DNA of 64,000 nt from Elmis aenea. Its lineage: Eukaryota > Arthropoda > Insecta > Coleoptera > Elmidae. The notes below the pieces were generated by a model. That model had not been told where the DNA came from, ran no database searches, and was given only the letters and a program-made list of their open reading frames with translations. The stretch is from NCBI GenBank assembly GCA_947652605.1, contig OX393579.1, positions 41,546,970-41,610,969 of the forward strand, given 5' to 3'. Below are positions 36,779 through 48,359 of the stretch, piece after piece (positions within the stretch are counted from its first letter, which is position 1; every line of letters begins with the position of its first letter). The translations under genes and the position numbers were made by a program.

Positions 36779-38031
36779 CAGGGTGGTCCAAATTCGATGG
36801 GATTGCATGGGTATCTCGGTTAATATTTAAGATAGAGAAACGGTTAAATTACCAAAAATGTGCAGTTTTTTGAGACAAACTCAGAACCGTTTTCAAAAAT
36901 ATTCTATCATTTCCGGTTTTCGAGTTATCGAATAAAAGTATTTTTTTGTCATATTAATAATGTGTCATATCTCCGTTATTGTTGTAAATATCAAAAATAT
37001 TTATAAAGATTATTTTTGGATATTTTTATGTTTAATTTGATTATACTAAAAAAAAAATTTTTACGCTCGCCGTTAAAAAGTTATGACACAAACTTACCTT
37101 TTTTTAAATGGAAACGATAGTTGGCTATGACCTATTTAAATTCCTCATTTTTTTCTCATTCCGAATATACAGGGTGTGTAAAAATTGGCGGAAGCGCTAC
37201 ACGTGGCGATGTTCTTCGTAAAATTCTAAGTCGAAAATCTTGATACAAAAAACTTGTACCATGCTTCCTATGGCCTCAGGAACCATTTAAAGAAAAAAAA
37301 ATTGGCAACATTGCATACATTGATTTGCGTTTGGACATTTTTTTATCAGCAATTTTTACTTAGGTATTTACAATTTTTGTTGGAACTGAAAGCCTTCAGT
37401 TCGTAAACATAGCTGCAAACTTTTGGGTATCGTAAAACACAAACTAGAAATAATTACGAGAAAAACAGAGATGACAGCTAATGACAATGTTGCCATATGT
37501 ATTATTTTCATTCAAATCAGTGATTTACATATTTTCAACACCAATTTTTGAAAGGAAGAACACAATATCTAGGAAAAAATACTATTTGAAATTTATTTTT
37601 ATTCCAAATTCCAGCTTTTTCATTTGCAAGTATTAAATAATAACGCTTATTAAAGGACTAAATGTCAAAACTTTGAGGACCTCTTGCAGACACAGCAAGC
37701 ATGGTACAACATTTTCGTATTAAGATTTTCGACTTAGAATTTTACGAAGAACATCGCCACGTGTATAATCAAATTAAACATAAATAAATCCAAAAATAAT
37801 CTTAATAAATATTTTTGATATTTAAAACAATAACGGAGATATGACACATTATTAATATGACAAAAAAACACTTTTTATTCGATAACTCGAAAACCGGAAA
37901 TGATAGAATATTTTTGAAAACGGCTCTGAGTTTGTCTCAAAAAACTGCACATTTTTGGTAATTTAACCGTTTCTCTATCTTAAATATTAACCGAGATACC
38001 CATGCAATCCCATCGAATTTGGACCACCCTG
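36779..38031. mobile_element. Foldback element with TA duplication, hosting a second foldback
   Basis: It begins TA-CAGGGTGGTCCAAATTCG and ends CGAATTTGGACCACCCTG-TA. Arms of about 265 bp (36779-37043, 37767-38031) match closely. The region between holds the family's unique centre and then an element of another foldback family whose right end is lost at the junction with the right arm. Confidence 0.85.
37170..37766. mobile_element. Nested foldback, inverted copy of 53261-53885, right end missing
   Basis: Left TA-CAGGGTGTGTAAAAATTGG, then CGGAAGCGCTACACGTGGCG; the centre is the reverse complement of the 53 kb copy. The right arm stops after CGCCACGTGTA, lacking the last ~35 bp including ACACCCTG, and runs directly into the host arm. 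Confidence 0.8.
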
Positions 38032-38297
38032 TACAGTCACTTACAAAAAAAAGCGTTGTATAAATGTATATTTTTCTTTGACTATATAAATATTTTACAA
38101 TTAAATAATTTGTGATATCACTCAGTAAATATTTTATAGTATGCATGTAATATTTGACCCATAATTATAACGTTTGTTTTCAAATATCTTTCTTATTCTG
38201 CCCTTAATTTGTATATACTAATAAAATAGGTAATCTACTGTTTTACCGTCTCTTGTTATTAGACCAACTTTGATTCATTGCCATCTCACACATCTTA

Positions 38298-38847
38298 AGC
38301 CGCGTACACATTAAGCGAACGTAGGCGAACGCATGCGGCCGAATGGATGCGGCCGCATGCGTGCGGTGTTCGGTAAAAATATTGCTTGCTGTCCACATTT
38401 AAACGAACGAATGCGTTCGTAGCTATTCGTTCATGTTCGCGGGTACATGCGGAACCTCCATCCAATCTAACCCAGGCATCCAGTTTCTTTATTTTATTTT
38501 TATAATCATCATGAACCGGGGTCCGGGTTCCACAGACAATTATGCTCTCTATACAACTGTGTTAGTTTCAAAGAATCAGTATTAGACCAGTCCATCTTAA
38601 ATTGAATGCACTAACTCCACATAGGGAACTTGACGTACACACTAAAACTAGTCCGAACAAATGCGGTACCGCATGCTTCTTCCGCACACCTTTGATCTTT
38701 GATGTACCGCCTCCAGAGCGAACCCGAGCGCAGGCAAACGCATACGTTTGGTAGCGTTCATTCGCCTGCGTTTGGACGTCCACACTGACCGAACGCATGC
38801 GTTCGTTTGCGTGCGTCCGCATGCGTGCGCCTAATGTGTACGCTGCT
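38298..38847. mobile_element. Harbinger-like MITE (TTA duplication, AGCMGCGTACACATTA)
   Basis: A 550-bp element. TTA flanks both sides (38295-38297, 38848-38850), with ends AGCCGCGTACACATTA and AGCAGCGTACACATTA. Both subterminal regions are packed with GCATGCGTTCG-type repeats. A 3-bp TWA duplication is typical of PIF/Harbinger. Non-coding; open frames across it on either strand come from the GC-rich repeats. Confidence 0.7.
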
Positions 38848-38921
38848 TTAATTGTATCAACTACCACTCTGCCTATCACAGCATTTACAAAAAAACTAAT
38901 TTTTATCTTATGGTATTCAAG

Positions 38922-41902
38922 GAATATAGGAACATGGAATACAAGAAGCATTCAAGGTAAAGAAGTAGAATTAGTAGAGGAATTTGACAATAGAAAATTA
39001 GTAATATTAGGATTAACGGAAACCAAGAAAAAAGGGAAAGGAATAGTAAAACTCGACAAAGGACATATATTAATACATAGTGGAGTAAAAGAAACGGAAT
39101 TTGCTAAAGCTGGGGTAGCCTGCGTAGTAAGTAAACAATGGAGTGAAAAAGTTAAAAAATGGAAAGGGATATCAGAAAGAGTATTGATGGTAGAACTACA
39201 AATTACAAATAAAGAATTGATAGGGGTGATAGTGGCATATGGACCGAATGAGAATGCGGCAGAAGAGGATAAAGATATATTTTATAGACAACTACAAGAA
39301 ACAGTGGATGAAATACGAGGGAGAACAATCATAGTAGGAGATTTTAATGGAAGAGTGGGTAATGATGTCAAAAAGTATGGCACAGTGCTGGGAAGATATG
39401 GGGAAGACGTACTAAATAACAATGGAAGGAGATTAATAGAATTTTGCTTTGAAAACAATATGACAATAATAAACAGCAGATTCAAACACAAAAATATCCA
39501 TAAATACACAAGAGAGGTAAAAAGTAGGGATGAAAAGTCAATAATAGATTATATTATTGTAGAGGACACAGAAAGGAACAAAGTCATAAACGCTAGAGTA
39601 TACCGAGGGGCAGAAATAGGCAGTGATCATTATCTACTTATGGCAACATTACAAATAGGACAAAATGATCCAGAACGAATAAAACAAGATGAAAAGAAAA
39701 ATATAATAAAAATAAAAGCATATAAACTAAAAGAGAAGGATGTACAACAAAATTTTCGAGATTATATAAAAACTGAGAAGCAAAAGAGCGAAGGGGACGA
39801 ACAAGGAAAGGATTTGAAGCATTTATGGACAGATTTCAAAAGAATTATTCTCAAGTCTGCCGAAAGGGCATGTGGGACAATGAAACAGGGTAATAGTAAT
39901 AATAGGAAACAAACGGCCTGGTGGACCGAAGAAGTCAAAAGAGAAGTGAAGGAAAAGAAAAGACTATGGAAAAAATACCTGACAACAAGCAAACCAACAG
40001 ATTACGAAAAATATAAACAACAAAGAGAAAAGGCGAAACGGACTGTGCTAGAAGCAAAAGCAAAGACTTGGGAGGACTTTGGGAAAAGAATGGAAGAACA
40101 TTATGCGAGCAATCAAAAACTCTTCTACAAGGTATTAAAAAACCTAAAACAAGATAAAAACCATACATTAAAGCAAATAATGGATAAACAGGGAAAAATA
40201 CTGACAACAGAAAAAGAAATTATCGAAAGATGGAGTAATTATTTTAAGGAGTTATTGGAAAGTGATAACACAATGAATGACGAGGAAGAAGAACAAAGAC
40301 AGGAGGAATACGAAACAATTGAACAAGAATATGAACAAGAAATAACCGAAGATGAGTTGGATAGAGCGATTCATAAAATGAAAATTGGAAAAGCAGCAGG
40401 GCATGATGGCGTTTTACCTGAAATGATTAAGTACATGGGAGTAGAGGGTAAGAAAATGCTGTTAAGAATAGTAAATAAAGCTTGGCAGGAAAAAGATATT
40501 CCAAAGGACTGGGAGGTATCTGTTATATTACCGATATTCAAGACTGGCGACAGCAAAAATTGCGAAAACTATAGAGGCATATCTCTACTTAGTGTAGTAG
40601 AAAAATTATATGAAAGAATATTGGAGGAGAGATTAAGAAAACATTTCGAAAGTAATTTGGAAGAGGCGCAATGCGGATTTAGACCGGGTAGAAGCACGCA
40701 AGATCTAATTTTTACGCTAAGACAGTTAAGTGAAAAATCAATGGAACATTCAAAGATGGTGTATTTGTGCTTTATCGATCTTTCTAAAGCCTTCGATAGA
40801 GTGCCAAGGGAAAAGATCTGGAAGATATTGAAACAAAGTAGAGTTCGAGAAGGATTATTAAACGCCATCAAGAGTTTATATAAGAGCAGTAGAAATTATG
40901 TGCGAACCCACAACAGCAGTTCCCAGGAATTTATAACAACAGTGGGAGTAAGACAAGGAGGCACATTAAGTCCTCTGCTCTTTATAATTCTTATGGATAA
41001 AATTATTAAAGAATGTAAGCAAAACACAAAGAAAGCCCACTGGGGTTGGAATAAACTAAAACCAATATCCTTAACAGAATTAGCCTTTGCAGATGATGTG
41101 GTGTTATTAGCTAAAAGCGAAAAGGACTTGCAATTTAATCTAGGCGTATGGGCAGATACATTAAGCAGATATAATATGAATATTAATATAACAAAGACAA
41201 AGGTTATGGTTATAGCGAAAAATCATGAACCAGCTACAATAATGCTAGACCAAAAAAAGATAGAACAGGTAGCAAGTTTTAAATATTTAGAAACAATAAT
41301 TGCAGAAAACGGTAAATTGGAGGAAGATCTGAATAACAGAATAGCGGCAGCGACGAAATTTTACTACGCCACAAATAAATGTCTGATAAGTAAGAAGGAA
41401 ATATCAAAAGAGACGAAGACGCGAGTTTTTAATGCAGTGTACGTACCCATACTCACGTACAGTTCAGAAACTTGGACACTAACTCAAAAACAAAAACAAA
41501 GAATACAGGTACAGGAAATGAGATTTTTGAGAAGAATAGAGGGATGTAGACTGATCGATAAAATCAGTAACGAAAAAATCCGAAATAAACTTGGAGTAAC
41601 AGATATTAAGAAAAAGATGGAGACGAATCAATTACGATGGCTGGGGCATATACTACGCATGCCAGAAAGTAGATACGCGAAAATAGGATGGAAAATGCAG
41701 ATAGAGGGGAAAAGAACTAGAGGAAGGCCAAGAATAAAATGGGAAAAAGAAGTGAGGAAGAGACTAGAAGGAAAAGGAGTCAGCTGGAAAGATGTGCCAC
41801 AATTAGCCAACGATAGGAAGGAGTGGAGAAAGATAATACAGTAACAGAAAAGCAACCTCGACACCGAAAGGTACAAGAGGAAACGATTAAGAAGAAGAAG
41901 AA
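38922..41902 (+). mobile_element. Non-LTR retrotransposon (RTE-like), 10-bp target duplication
   Basis: The insertion lies between two copies of GGTATTCAAG (38912-38921 and 41903-41912). It begins a few codons before the endonuclease motif and ends with a (GAA)n tail (about 41889-41902), the short-repeat 3' end typical of RTE-type elements. The 5' end is truncated at or just inside ORF2. The start of the open frame 125 bp upstream lies in the adjacent MITE and is accidental. Confidence 0.8.
38923..41844 (+). CDS. APE endonuclease-reverse transcriptase (ORF2) of a non-LTR element
   Basis: About 973 codons without a stop. The N-terminal apurinic-type endonuclease shows GTWNTRS (start), LGLTETKKKG, VGDFNGRVG near 39334, IDYIIVEDTE and GSDHYLLMATL. 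A charged linker follows, then RT: LPIFKTGDSKNCENYRGISL, QCGFRPGRSTQDLIF, FIDLSKAFDRVP near 40771, GVRQGGTLSPLLF and the catalytic AFADDVVLLA near 41085. The C-terminus has the RWLGHILRMPESRYAK and GKRTRGRPRIKW blocks usual in insect RTE-like proteins. All catalytic motifs are present, so the enzyme could be active if translated, but no initiation codon belongs to the element and ORF1 is absent. Its A-rich codon use differs from the Penelope element. Assignment to the RTE group is by motif style; a related clade is possible. Confidence 0.85.
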   Translation, partial: NIGTWNTRSIQGKEVELVEEFDNRKLVILGLTETKKKGKGIVKLDKGHILIHSGVKETEFAKAGVACVVSKQWSEKVKKWKGISERVLMVELQITNKELIGVIVAYGPNENAAEEDKDIFYRQLQETVDEIRGRTIIVGDFNGRVGNDVKKYGTVLGRYGEDVLNNNGRRLIEFCFENNMTIINSRFKHKNIHKYTREVKSRDEKSIIDYIIVEDTERNKVINARVYRGAEIGSDHYLLMATLQIGQNDPERIKQDEKKNIIKIKAYKLKEKDVQQNFRDYIKTEKQKSEGDEQGKDLKHLWTDFKRIILKSAERACGTMKQGNSNNRKQTAWWTEEVKREVKEKKRLWKKYLTTSKPTDYEKYKQQREKAKRTVLEAKAKTWEDFGKRMEEHYASNQKLFYKVLKNLKQDKNHTLKQIMDKQGKILTTEKEIIERWSNYFKELLESDNTMNDEEEEQRQEEYETIEQEYEQEITEDELDRAIHKMKIGKAAGHDGVLPEMIKYMGVEGKKMLLRIVNKAWQEKDIPKDWEVSVILPIFKTGDSKNCENYRGISLLSVVEKLYERILEERLRKHFESNLEEAQCGFRPGRSTQDLIFTLRQLSEKSMEHSKMVYLCFIDLSKAFDRVPREKIWKILKQSRVREGLLNAIKSLYKSSRNYVRTHNSSSQEFITTVGVRQGGTLSPLLFIILMDKIIKECKQNTKKAHWGWNKLKPISLTELAFADDVVLLAKSEKDLQFNLGVWADTLSRYNMNINITKTKVMVIAKNHEPATIMLDQKKIEQVASFKYLETIIAENGKLEEDLNNRIAAATKFYYATNKCLISKKEISKETKTRVFNAVYVPILTYSSETWTLTQKQKQRIQVQEMRFLRRIEGCRLIDKISNEKIRNKLGVTDIKKKMETNQLRWLGHILRMPESRYAKIGWKMQIEGKRTRGRPRIKWEKEVRKRLEGKGVSWKDVPQLANDRKEWRKIIQ

Positions 41903-41912
41903 GGTATTCAAG

Positions 41913-42748
41913 AGAACCAAATATTTTGAAATGGCGATTTATTTACTCGTTTTGATGGCGCCTTAAAACACTGTAACTAAATTCTTGACGTACAACCACG
42001 TATTTAAAAAAAAGTATCTACTCACATGAATGTACCACAATTATTAATTTTCTGAAAGTAGTAACATAAACCAGTAGTTGAGATTTAAAAAATCTTAATT
42101 TTTGAAATTATTTTAACATTACAAGACATACTAAATGTATTGAAAATACATACAATATATCTTGTCGTAAGGGTTTTAATGTATAGTAACTACCTAATGT
42201 ATTTGAATTATTATACTTATTTTTGATGTTACCGAAAAAAACAGAATATTTCTATTAAAATGAACCAAAATGACATGCACATCATAAACGTTAGGTAATA
42301 TTACCCTTTTACACGAACAACAATACCATTTGTTAAGCGTAAAAAAGTTAATCACTTTTATTGAATGCAAAAAGTTTAATGTATTATGTGTATAAAAAGA
42401 ATGTTTTTACAAAACCATAAAAGTAGGTATCATTACCGATACCTAGCAAAACATTATCATTCATGTTTAAAAGTTTAATAGTCAACTTTAATCAACAATC
42501 TTATTTAACAGCAATAGTTTCCCATGACTAAACTAATGTTTTAAGAAGTGTTTGATAAGACTTAAGTTAAAAATATTCTTTAATTTTAAAATTCCCACGT
42601 TAGTTTGGAAATCAGAACAAGTATTAAAAATTCATAGCTTGAATGTTATTGATTTTATTTAAAATTATTTATACACATTACTAATGTGGCCGGTACAATG
42701 TCTGTACAAATTTTGTAAAGTTTAAGGTCATTATATGTATGACAAAAT
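41913..42748. other. No recognisable gene
   Basis: AT-rich spacer, no structure recognised. Confidence 0.45.
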
Positions 42749-43886
42749 TAGGGATGGGGAGTCGGTAGAAAAATAATCGACTCTCGACTCCTGACTCAGT
42801 ATTTTTAAACCGGCTCCGACTCCCGACTCCTTAAAAAAAAAAAAATAGTACATATTTGCTACAGTGAAATCCGTTTCTTTTTTTCATTCCTAATTGTATT
42901 TTAAAACAGATTTTGAACAGATTTTATTTTCGTATGTTTATTAAATAATGAAGAAAATCTAAAAAACTAAGTTTTTTTTTAAATAAAAATATTCAACAAT
43001 TTGGTTATTCCGCGGTTATCATATAACGCGGGTTTGCGAGGTTGTATCCGACCCGCGTTATGTTATAAGCGACTTCCATTTTATTTAGTATTTTACTAAA
43101 AGTAACATAATTCTGTAATGTATACCTACCGGGTTTGTTAAATGTTAAATGTAAAAGATGAATTGGATATAATTTAATAATAACAATAAAATATGTATTG
43201 TAAAAAATATGTTATTTAAGTTACATATTTTTGTATAAATCACATTTCTGCTTGAATAAGCCCAAAATTTTCTGGTAAAGTGGAAGTTTGTATATAATAC
43301 GCACCATTTTCAACATTTTGTGTTATGATACATTTGTTAAAAACCTGAAAGAATAGTAATAAACAGAAATACCTAGCTACGCAATTAATAAAATAAAACA
43401 TATTCAATTTCGTTTCATTTTCAAACTCAAATTTGACAGAAACTTGGCAGATGTAGTTTATTTTTGATGTCAAAAAATGATGTATTTTTGTACTCGCGCA
43501 AAATTTAGCAAAAATTACCTATACTAAATATAGGGGAGATCTTATAAAACGGAAATAATATTAAAATATTATAGAAAAGTGAGCCTCGCAAATGCGTGCC
43601 AATTTACAGAACTTATCCGCGAAGCCCCCCCCCCCCCTAGTTATGCATTTACTTTGTAACTATTACTCTTTTATTAACCGGGGTTAATTAAACAAAACAA
43701 AATTATTCATTAGAAAAGTTTTAACATTGGAATTGTATTTCTAGATACCTTGAACAAAAAAAAGGCACTATCGGCTTTTGAAAACTTTCAAATGTCAACA
43801 CGGGGTAAGATTTGGTTGACTACAGAACTAACCGTACCGTGTATCACAGGAACACTGCGTTTTGTATTCTTACGCTGTATACAAAC

Positions 43887-45096
43887 CAGGGTTGAGCAGA
43901 TTTAAATCAATTGATTTAAATCACGATTTAAATCATGATTTAAATCAATGATTTAAAAAAAAAAATCACTTGATTTAAATCAAGTGATTTTTTTTTTAAA
44001 TTATCAATTTAAATCACAGATTATATGAGTGCAATATAATATTTATAATAAAACAAAATTGTATTACTACATATTAGTAATTAAATACACGAAATGGTGA
44101 ATAAACCATATCAATTTGCTCTTTTAAAGTAATATTCATTGTGGAAATACAAACGTTTTTGACGTTAGCGAAGTGAACAGTCAGTTTTTTTCAATTTCCA
44201 CGGCACTGTATTGCTTTAATAACGATTTGAAGAAAAATGTCGAATATCTCGAAAAGTATGAGTTTTGGGTATAGGACATTACTTAACAAAAGATGAAATT
44301 CTTTTAAAGACGAATTCGATGACATAAAAAAATACAGGGGTTTGCATTTGAAAAAATCGAGTTACGAGTTTTTGAAAATCATGGAAGTTGCCACCTATTT
44401 ATAAACACCCCTGTATGTGTGATTCAAATTTTTTCATATCGAGCGAACAGAGAATTTTTTTCTGCATGTCCATACCAAATACAACTCTGTACTTCAAAAT
44501 AACTTCAGGAGAATTTTTTAAATAAAGACTTAAAACCTTGAATAATTTAGAAAATTAATTTTTTTTACAACGTCGTATAAAAACCTGTAGTATTTTATAT
44601 TAATGCAAAGCTAAAATTAAGGCGGTCAAAAATATTAAATAAAAAATTGGGTGTTTTATTTGAAATATAAAAGTTGCTGTTAGTTCCAGAAAGGTGACTC
44701 ACCCTGTATATTTGAAAATAATTTTATTGTGTTGTTTAGAAAAAACTGTAATAAATAGCATTTGATTCAACTTCATATCTCAAGCCGTTTAGCCACAATC
44801 GACCGATCCCGCACTAATGACTCACCCTGTATATAATTAATTAAACATCACCATTTAGCACTGATTTTTTCAAAATTCTTAATCATTATATTTAATTTTT
44901 CATTTTGACAAAAATTCACCACTGAATTAAATATATTGGTTATTAAATATATTAGCACAAAACAGAAATAGCATGTGAATATGTCACTAAATTCGATAAT
45001 ATGGTACATTTGATTTAAATCAAAAAAATCTGATTTAAATCAAATAAATCGATTTTTTTGATTTTTTTTAAAAAATCATGATTTTTATCCACCCTG
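43887..45096. mobile_element. hAT-like element with ATTTAAATC arrays, copy 1
   Basis: CAGGGTTGAGCAGATTTAAA at the left and, inverted, CAGGGTGGATAAAAATCATG at the right, with a perfect 8-bp duplication ATACAAAC at 43879-43886 and 45097-45104. Subterminal arrays of GATTTAAATCA are near-palindromic. The internal part has short CAGGGGTGTT/CACCCTGTATA-bounded units. 1210 bp, no transposase. A related sequence without the insertion is seen at 21203-21240. Confidence 0.85.
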
Positions 45097-45125
45097 ATAC
45101 AAACCCTCTCCAATCAAGTATTTTT

Positions 45126-45518
45126 TCTGCAATCGTCACTAAACTAGTTCAATAACTACCTAAAAGCGGCTGTTATAATCATTTTTACTGCCTAGGCAGT
45201 AAAAAATACTTTTAAAAAAGTAAAATGCGCTACGCTCATTGGTTCAATTTAGAAAAATGAACGTGCTTTTGTTTAAAGATACATATTTGACAGAAGAATG
45301 AAAATCTGACAGATGAAGTGAAACTTTATGTATTTGCTTGATTTTTCGCTATTTCTTTGACGATTGCAGAAAAAATTTAATATGCATATCGGCAGTAAAG
45401 TTTCGTTTTATCACTCGCGTGGTTATTTGCCATAACGAAGTCGAGGCAAATAATATCCACAGTCGTGATAAAAAGTCGAACTTTACTGCGTTGGTACATA
45501 CATAACTATTTTGCAAAT
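45126..45518. mobile_element. Hairpin-bearing insert, inverted copy of 20464-20870
   Basis: The segment is absent from the related GGAGTC element at 21240-21260 (AAGTATTTTTTGCAGATAAA there). It ends in a 100-bp hairpin (45391-45490), then GGTACATACATAACTATT. TATTTT on both sides could be a target duplication. Confidence 0.6.
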
Positions 45519-45773
45519 AAAAATTGGACGTTAACAGACAAAACTAGTTCGTGTTACTTTAATCGTTTGGCTTCGTTATTTTGTTTTTGTTTTAAATTTT
45601 TTATTGTTCGTATTCTCAAAAAAAAAAAATTTAAAAGAATAGGGAGTCGGTAGTTTTTTCGACTCCCAACTTCGTCTCCTCAAAAAATCTCCGACTCCTC
45701 AAAAAAGCTCCGTCTTCTAGACTCCCGACTCCAGCTCCGACTCCAGCTCCGACTCCTTATCTCTGGATAAAAT

Positions 45774-47104
45774 TTAATAACTAAATCGTTCCACTGATCA
45801 TTGTGTCTCATATTTCATTTTAAAAAGTTGTACATCACATTTACATTACATTTTTGCTTTAAAAAACAAATAACTGATCGACTCTGTCATTCGCCACTAC
45901 AGTTTCACACAATTTGTCAGAATTTCAAGATCCAACTAAAAAATTATCTACAATAAATTAAATATCATTACACTATTTTACTATTTTACATATACCTAAG
46001 CATAAAGTAAAACTTAACCCATAAATATGATGGGCAAGAGCATGTTCAACAAAATAAAGGATTTATCCTTGGGCTATATCTCGAAAACGAAATCAGATAT
46101 TTCATTTTCGTTTCAACTGTCTTTTTTTTGTTATCGTATTTAGAATGTAAATCGCCAACTGATGGCATAAAAATTCATTATGGTGCTCATTAAAAATGAA
46201 ACAGTTGATTAACAGCCTGGGTGAATTTTTAGATATGTAGGTACCTAATGCTGTTGTCTTAACAGTGAATATCAAATTTTAGATATTTAATGTTGATAAT
46301 AAAAATATAATTTAAAAAAAACTAAAAAATCATGTTTACCACTTTTTCAAAACGCGTCACAATTTATACGATTTCATTTGAAATTCTTACAAAGCACATT
46401 AAGAACACACTTTTATGCTAATTTAACCATCGTCCTATCTCTAAAGCTAAGTCCACGGTACAGATATTCTCTATTTCTAATTTGTTTTTTTAGATCATCA
46501 ATATAGAATATACACTTGATTGAATATATCAATGTGTGTATGTTTTATTTGCGTTTAGACATAATAATAGTAAAATTATTTTTACTTCGAAAAGGACTAA
46601 TGTAAAAGAAGATTTATTGGAAGATGTGTTGCTAGCAAGATTTAACGGAATGTGAAAATGTATATTATATTGTATGGTATGTACAAACTATAAAGTTAAA
46701 GTATATTTCAAGTTAATATAAGTTTTTTTTTTAAATATCATTTAGTAAATTATCCACTTGAATTCATTCTTTTGTCTTTTTAAATAATTACAGCAGGATC
46801 TAATTTAATTCAAATGCATAGATTTTTAGTACTAAAACAAATTTAAAACAGCACTTGCTATATTTTCTTATTTTTAGATAAAGATCGTGTGTCTAATGCT
46901 AATTTAACCTAATCACGTTGTGTTTTTGCACCTTACGGGTGTTAAACTTAATAAAATGGTTAAATGTGAATGTGTTTAACGATTTGGTAAATTTAATATG
47001 GCGATGGTTCGTCAGTCTAAAATATGCTGTCCGTGAGCATCAAACCCCGTCGTCATCGTTTATATTTTAGTTGAGACGCAAATATTGTTATCGTATTTAT
47101 AGAG
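45774..47104. other. No recognisable gene
   Basis: AT-rich; a short palindrome CGAAAACGAAATCAGATATT / ATTTCATTTTCG near 46082-46112 is the only structure noticed. Confidence 0.45.
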
Positions 47105-47296
47105 GGTTGTGGTGACTAGAAAAAAAATGATTTTTTGACGACAAAAAAAAATTGTAAAACCGGTTTTAACCGTTATTATTTCGGTTCACGAAAACGAAAA
47201 AAAATTTTTTCGGTTAGAACGAAAAGAACGAAAACGATATGTTTCGTTTTCGTTCCGAACAGAAACAAACGGAATTTTTTCCGTTTTTAGTCCCTG
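47105..47296. mobile_element. Short hAT-like element with GTTTTCGTT arrays (tentative)
   Basis: The right end TTTTTAGTCCCTG (inverted: CAGGGACTAAAAACGG) follows dense GTTTTCGTT/AACGAAAAC repeats. The left end GAGGGTTGTGGTGAC is only weakly similar and no 8-bp duplication is visible. Confidence 0.4.
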
Positions 47297-47739
47297 GATA
47301 TAACTACAAACTAATTTACGATACAATGTTTTTCAAAAGTTGTATGCAATAAACACTAAACAGTTACAATTTAAGTGGGTACATTTTATATCTGATATTA
47401 GTCTTATTGAAAATGTATCTTAAACAGTTTAACGGTAACACATTTCTGTTTCTTCTCGTGTTTGCAAACTAGGTTTGTGAAATCGAAATTCATGTCAGAT
47501 ACCACGAACAGATCAGGAAGTTGTAGGTTGAAAGCGAACAGCGTATCGGCTGTTCAGCAAACTAATTAATTGAATTGTTGTTACAGCAGACGGAATAAAT
47601 TTTGTACTACAGTGTTTAGTAAGACCAATGAGCAAGAGAATTCAGTTTAATAACATTAGGCAACAAAGGTTGGATAACATCCTAATACACATATTTTTGT
47701 TAAGATCTATTATTATTTCATTTATTTAGTTATCTTTTA
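47297..47739. other. No recognisable gene
   Basis: AT-rich spacer. Confidence 0.4.
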
Positions 47740-48359
47740 CTGTTAGGTGTAGGACCGTTGAGTTGTGTTGTGCTGACTTTTTTCCATGTTTTTCTGTCTT
47801 GTGCTAGCTTTTTTACGTCTTTTCATTTGATGTTTCTATCCGTTGCTGCTTTTTAACTTCGTCTTGCCAGGTTTTCTCGGTCTACCTCTTTTGTTTTTTC
47901 CCTGTGATCTTGCTTCATAGGCTTTTCTGGTTAACCTTCTTCTTCCTATAAATGTGACCATCCCAGCTGCCTCTCTTTTATTTTTGTTTCAACTGAGTGT
48001 ATCTTTAAATGTTCTGATTCTATCTTTTTTGTTTTTCCTTGGATTTTTCATAGAAATCTCACTTCTGCTGAATTCACTCGGCTACTATTTTTATTTGTGA
48101 GTGCCCACGTTTCACTTCCGTATAAAAGTGCCGGAGTTACTACCTTTTTTACCACTTCCACTTTTGTTCGTTTTGGGACTTCCCTATTTCCAAAAAATGT
48201 TGTTCTTAAACTGTTAAATATTCTTCCCACATTTCCTGTCCTTTCGCTTATTTCCTTGTCAATTCCTCCATTTTTCTCTATGATCACTCCTAAAGATCTT
48301 TTAACTGATTTTAAAAATATGCCAACACGAAATTTTTGCTTCGCGCAGTACATTGTCAA
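47740..48359 (-). pseudogene. RTE-like retrotransposon, C-terminal RT fragment
   Basis: On the minus strand: LGVIIEKNGGIDKEISERTG, then a PKRTKVEVVKKVV segment and TPALLYGSETWALT, followed after frame changes by RRLTRKAYEARSQGK and KRGRPRK. These are the post-catalytic YLG, YGSETW and RGRPR blocks of insect RTE-like ORF2 proteins; the element at 38923 has the same blocks (TYSSETWTL, TRGRPRIKW) but a different sequence. The endonuclease and RT core are missing. Confidence 0.8.

Larger units (their letters stand above)
42749..45765. mobile_element. GGAGTC hAT-like element, ~3 kb with two nested insertions
   Basis: Ends TAGGGATGGGGAGTCGG (first base mutated from C) and, inverted, CAGAGATAAGGAGTCGG. 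An 8-bp duplication GACAAAAT (42741-42748) / GATAAAAT (45766-45773), 7 of 8. Both ends are GGAGTC arrays. Nested inside are the ATTTAAATC element (43887-45096) and the hairpin element (45126-45518). Remaining own sequence is about 1.4 kb and non-coding. A 13-C run sits at 43627. Confidence 0.75.

Noticed and set aside
38295..38851. piggyBac TTAA duplication for the MITE
   Set aside because: Using TTAA misaligns the ends by one base; TTA gives aligned ends AGCMGCGTAC, fitting Harbinger better.
38797..38922. Upstream start of the long LINE reading frame
   Set aside because: This part lies in the Harbinger-like MITE and the target duplication; the element starts at 38922, so these codons are accidental.
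38568..38951. 127-residue minus-strand open frame
   Set aside because: Falls across the GC-rich MITE and the LINE start; opposite to the real coding strand.
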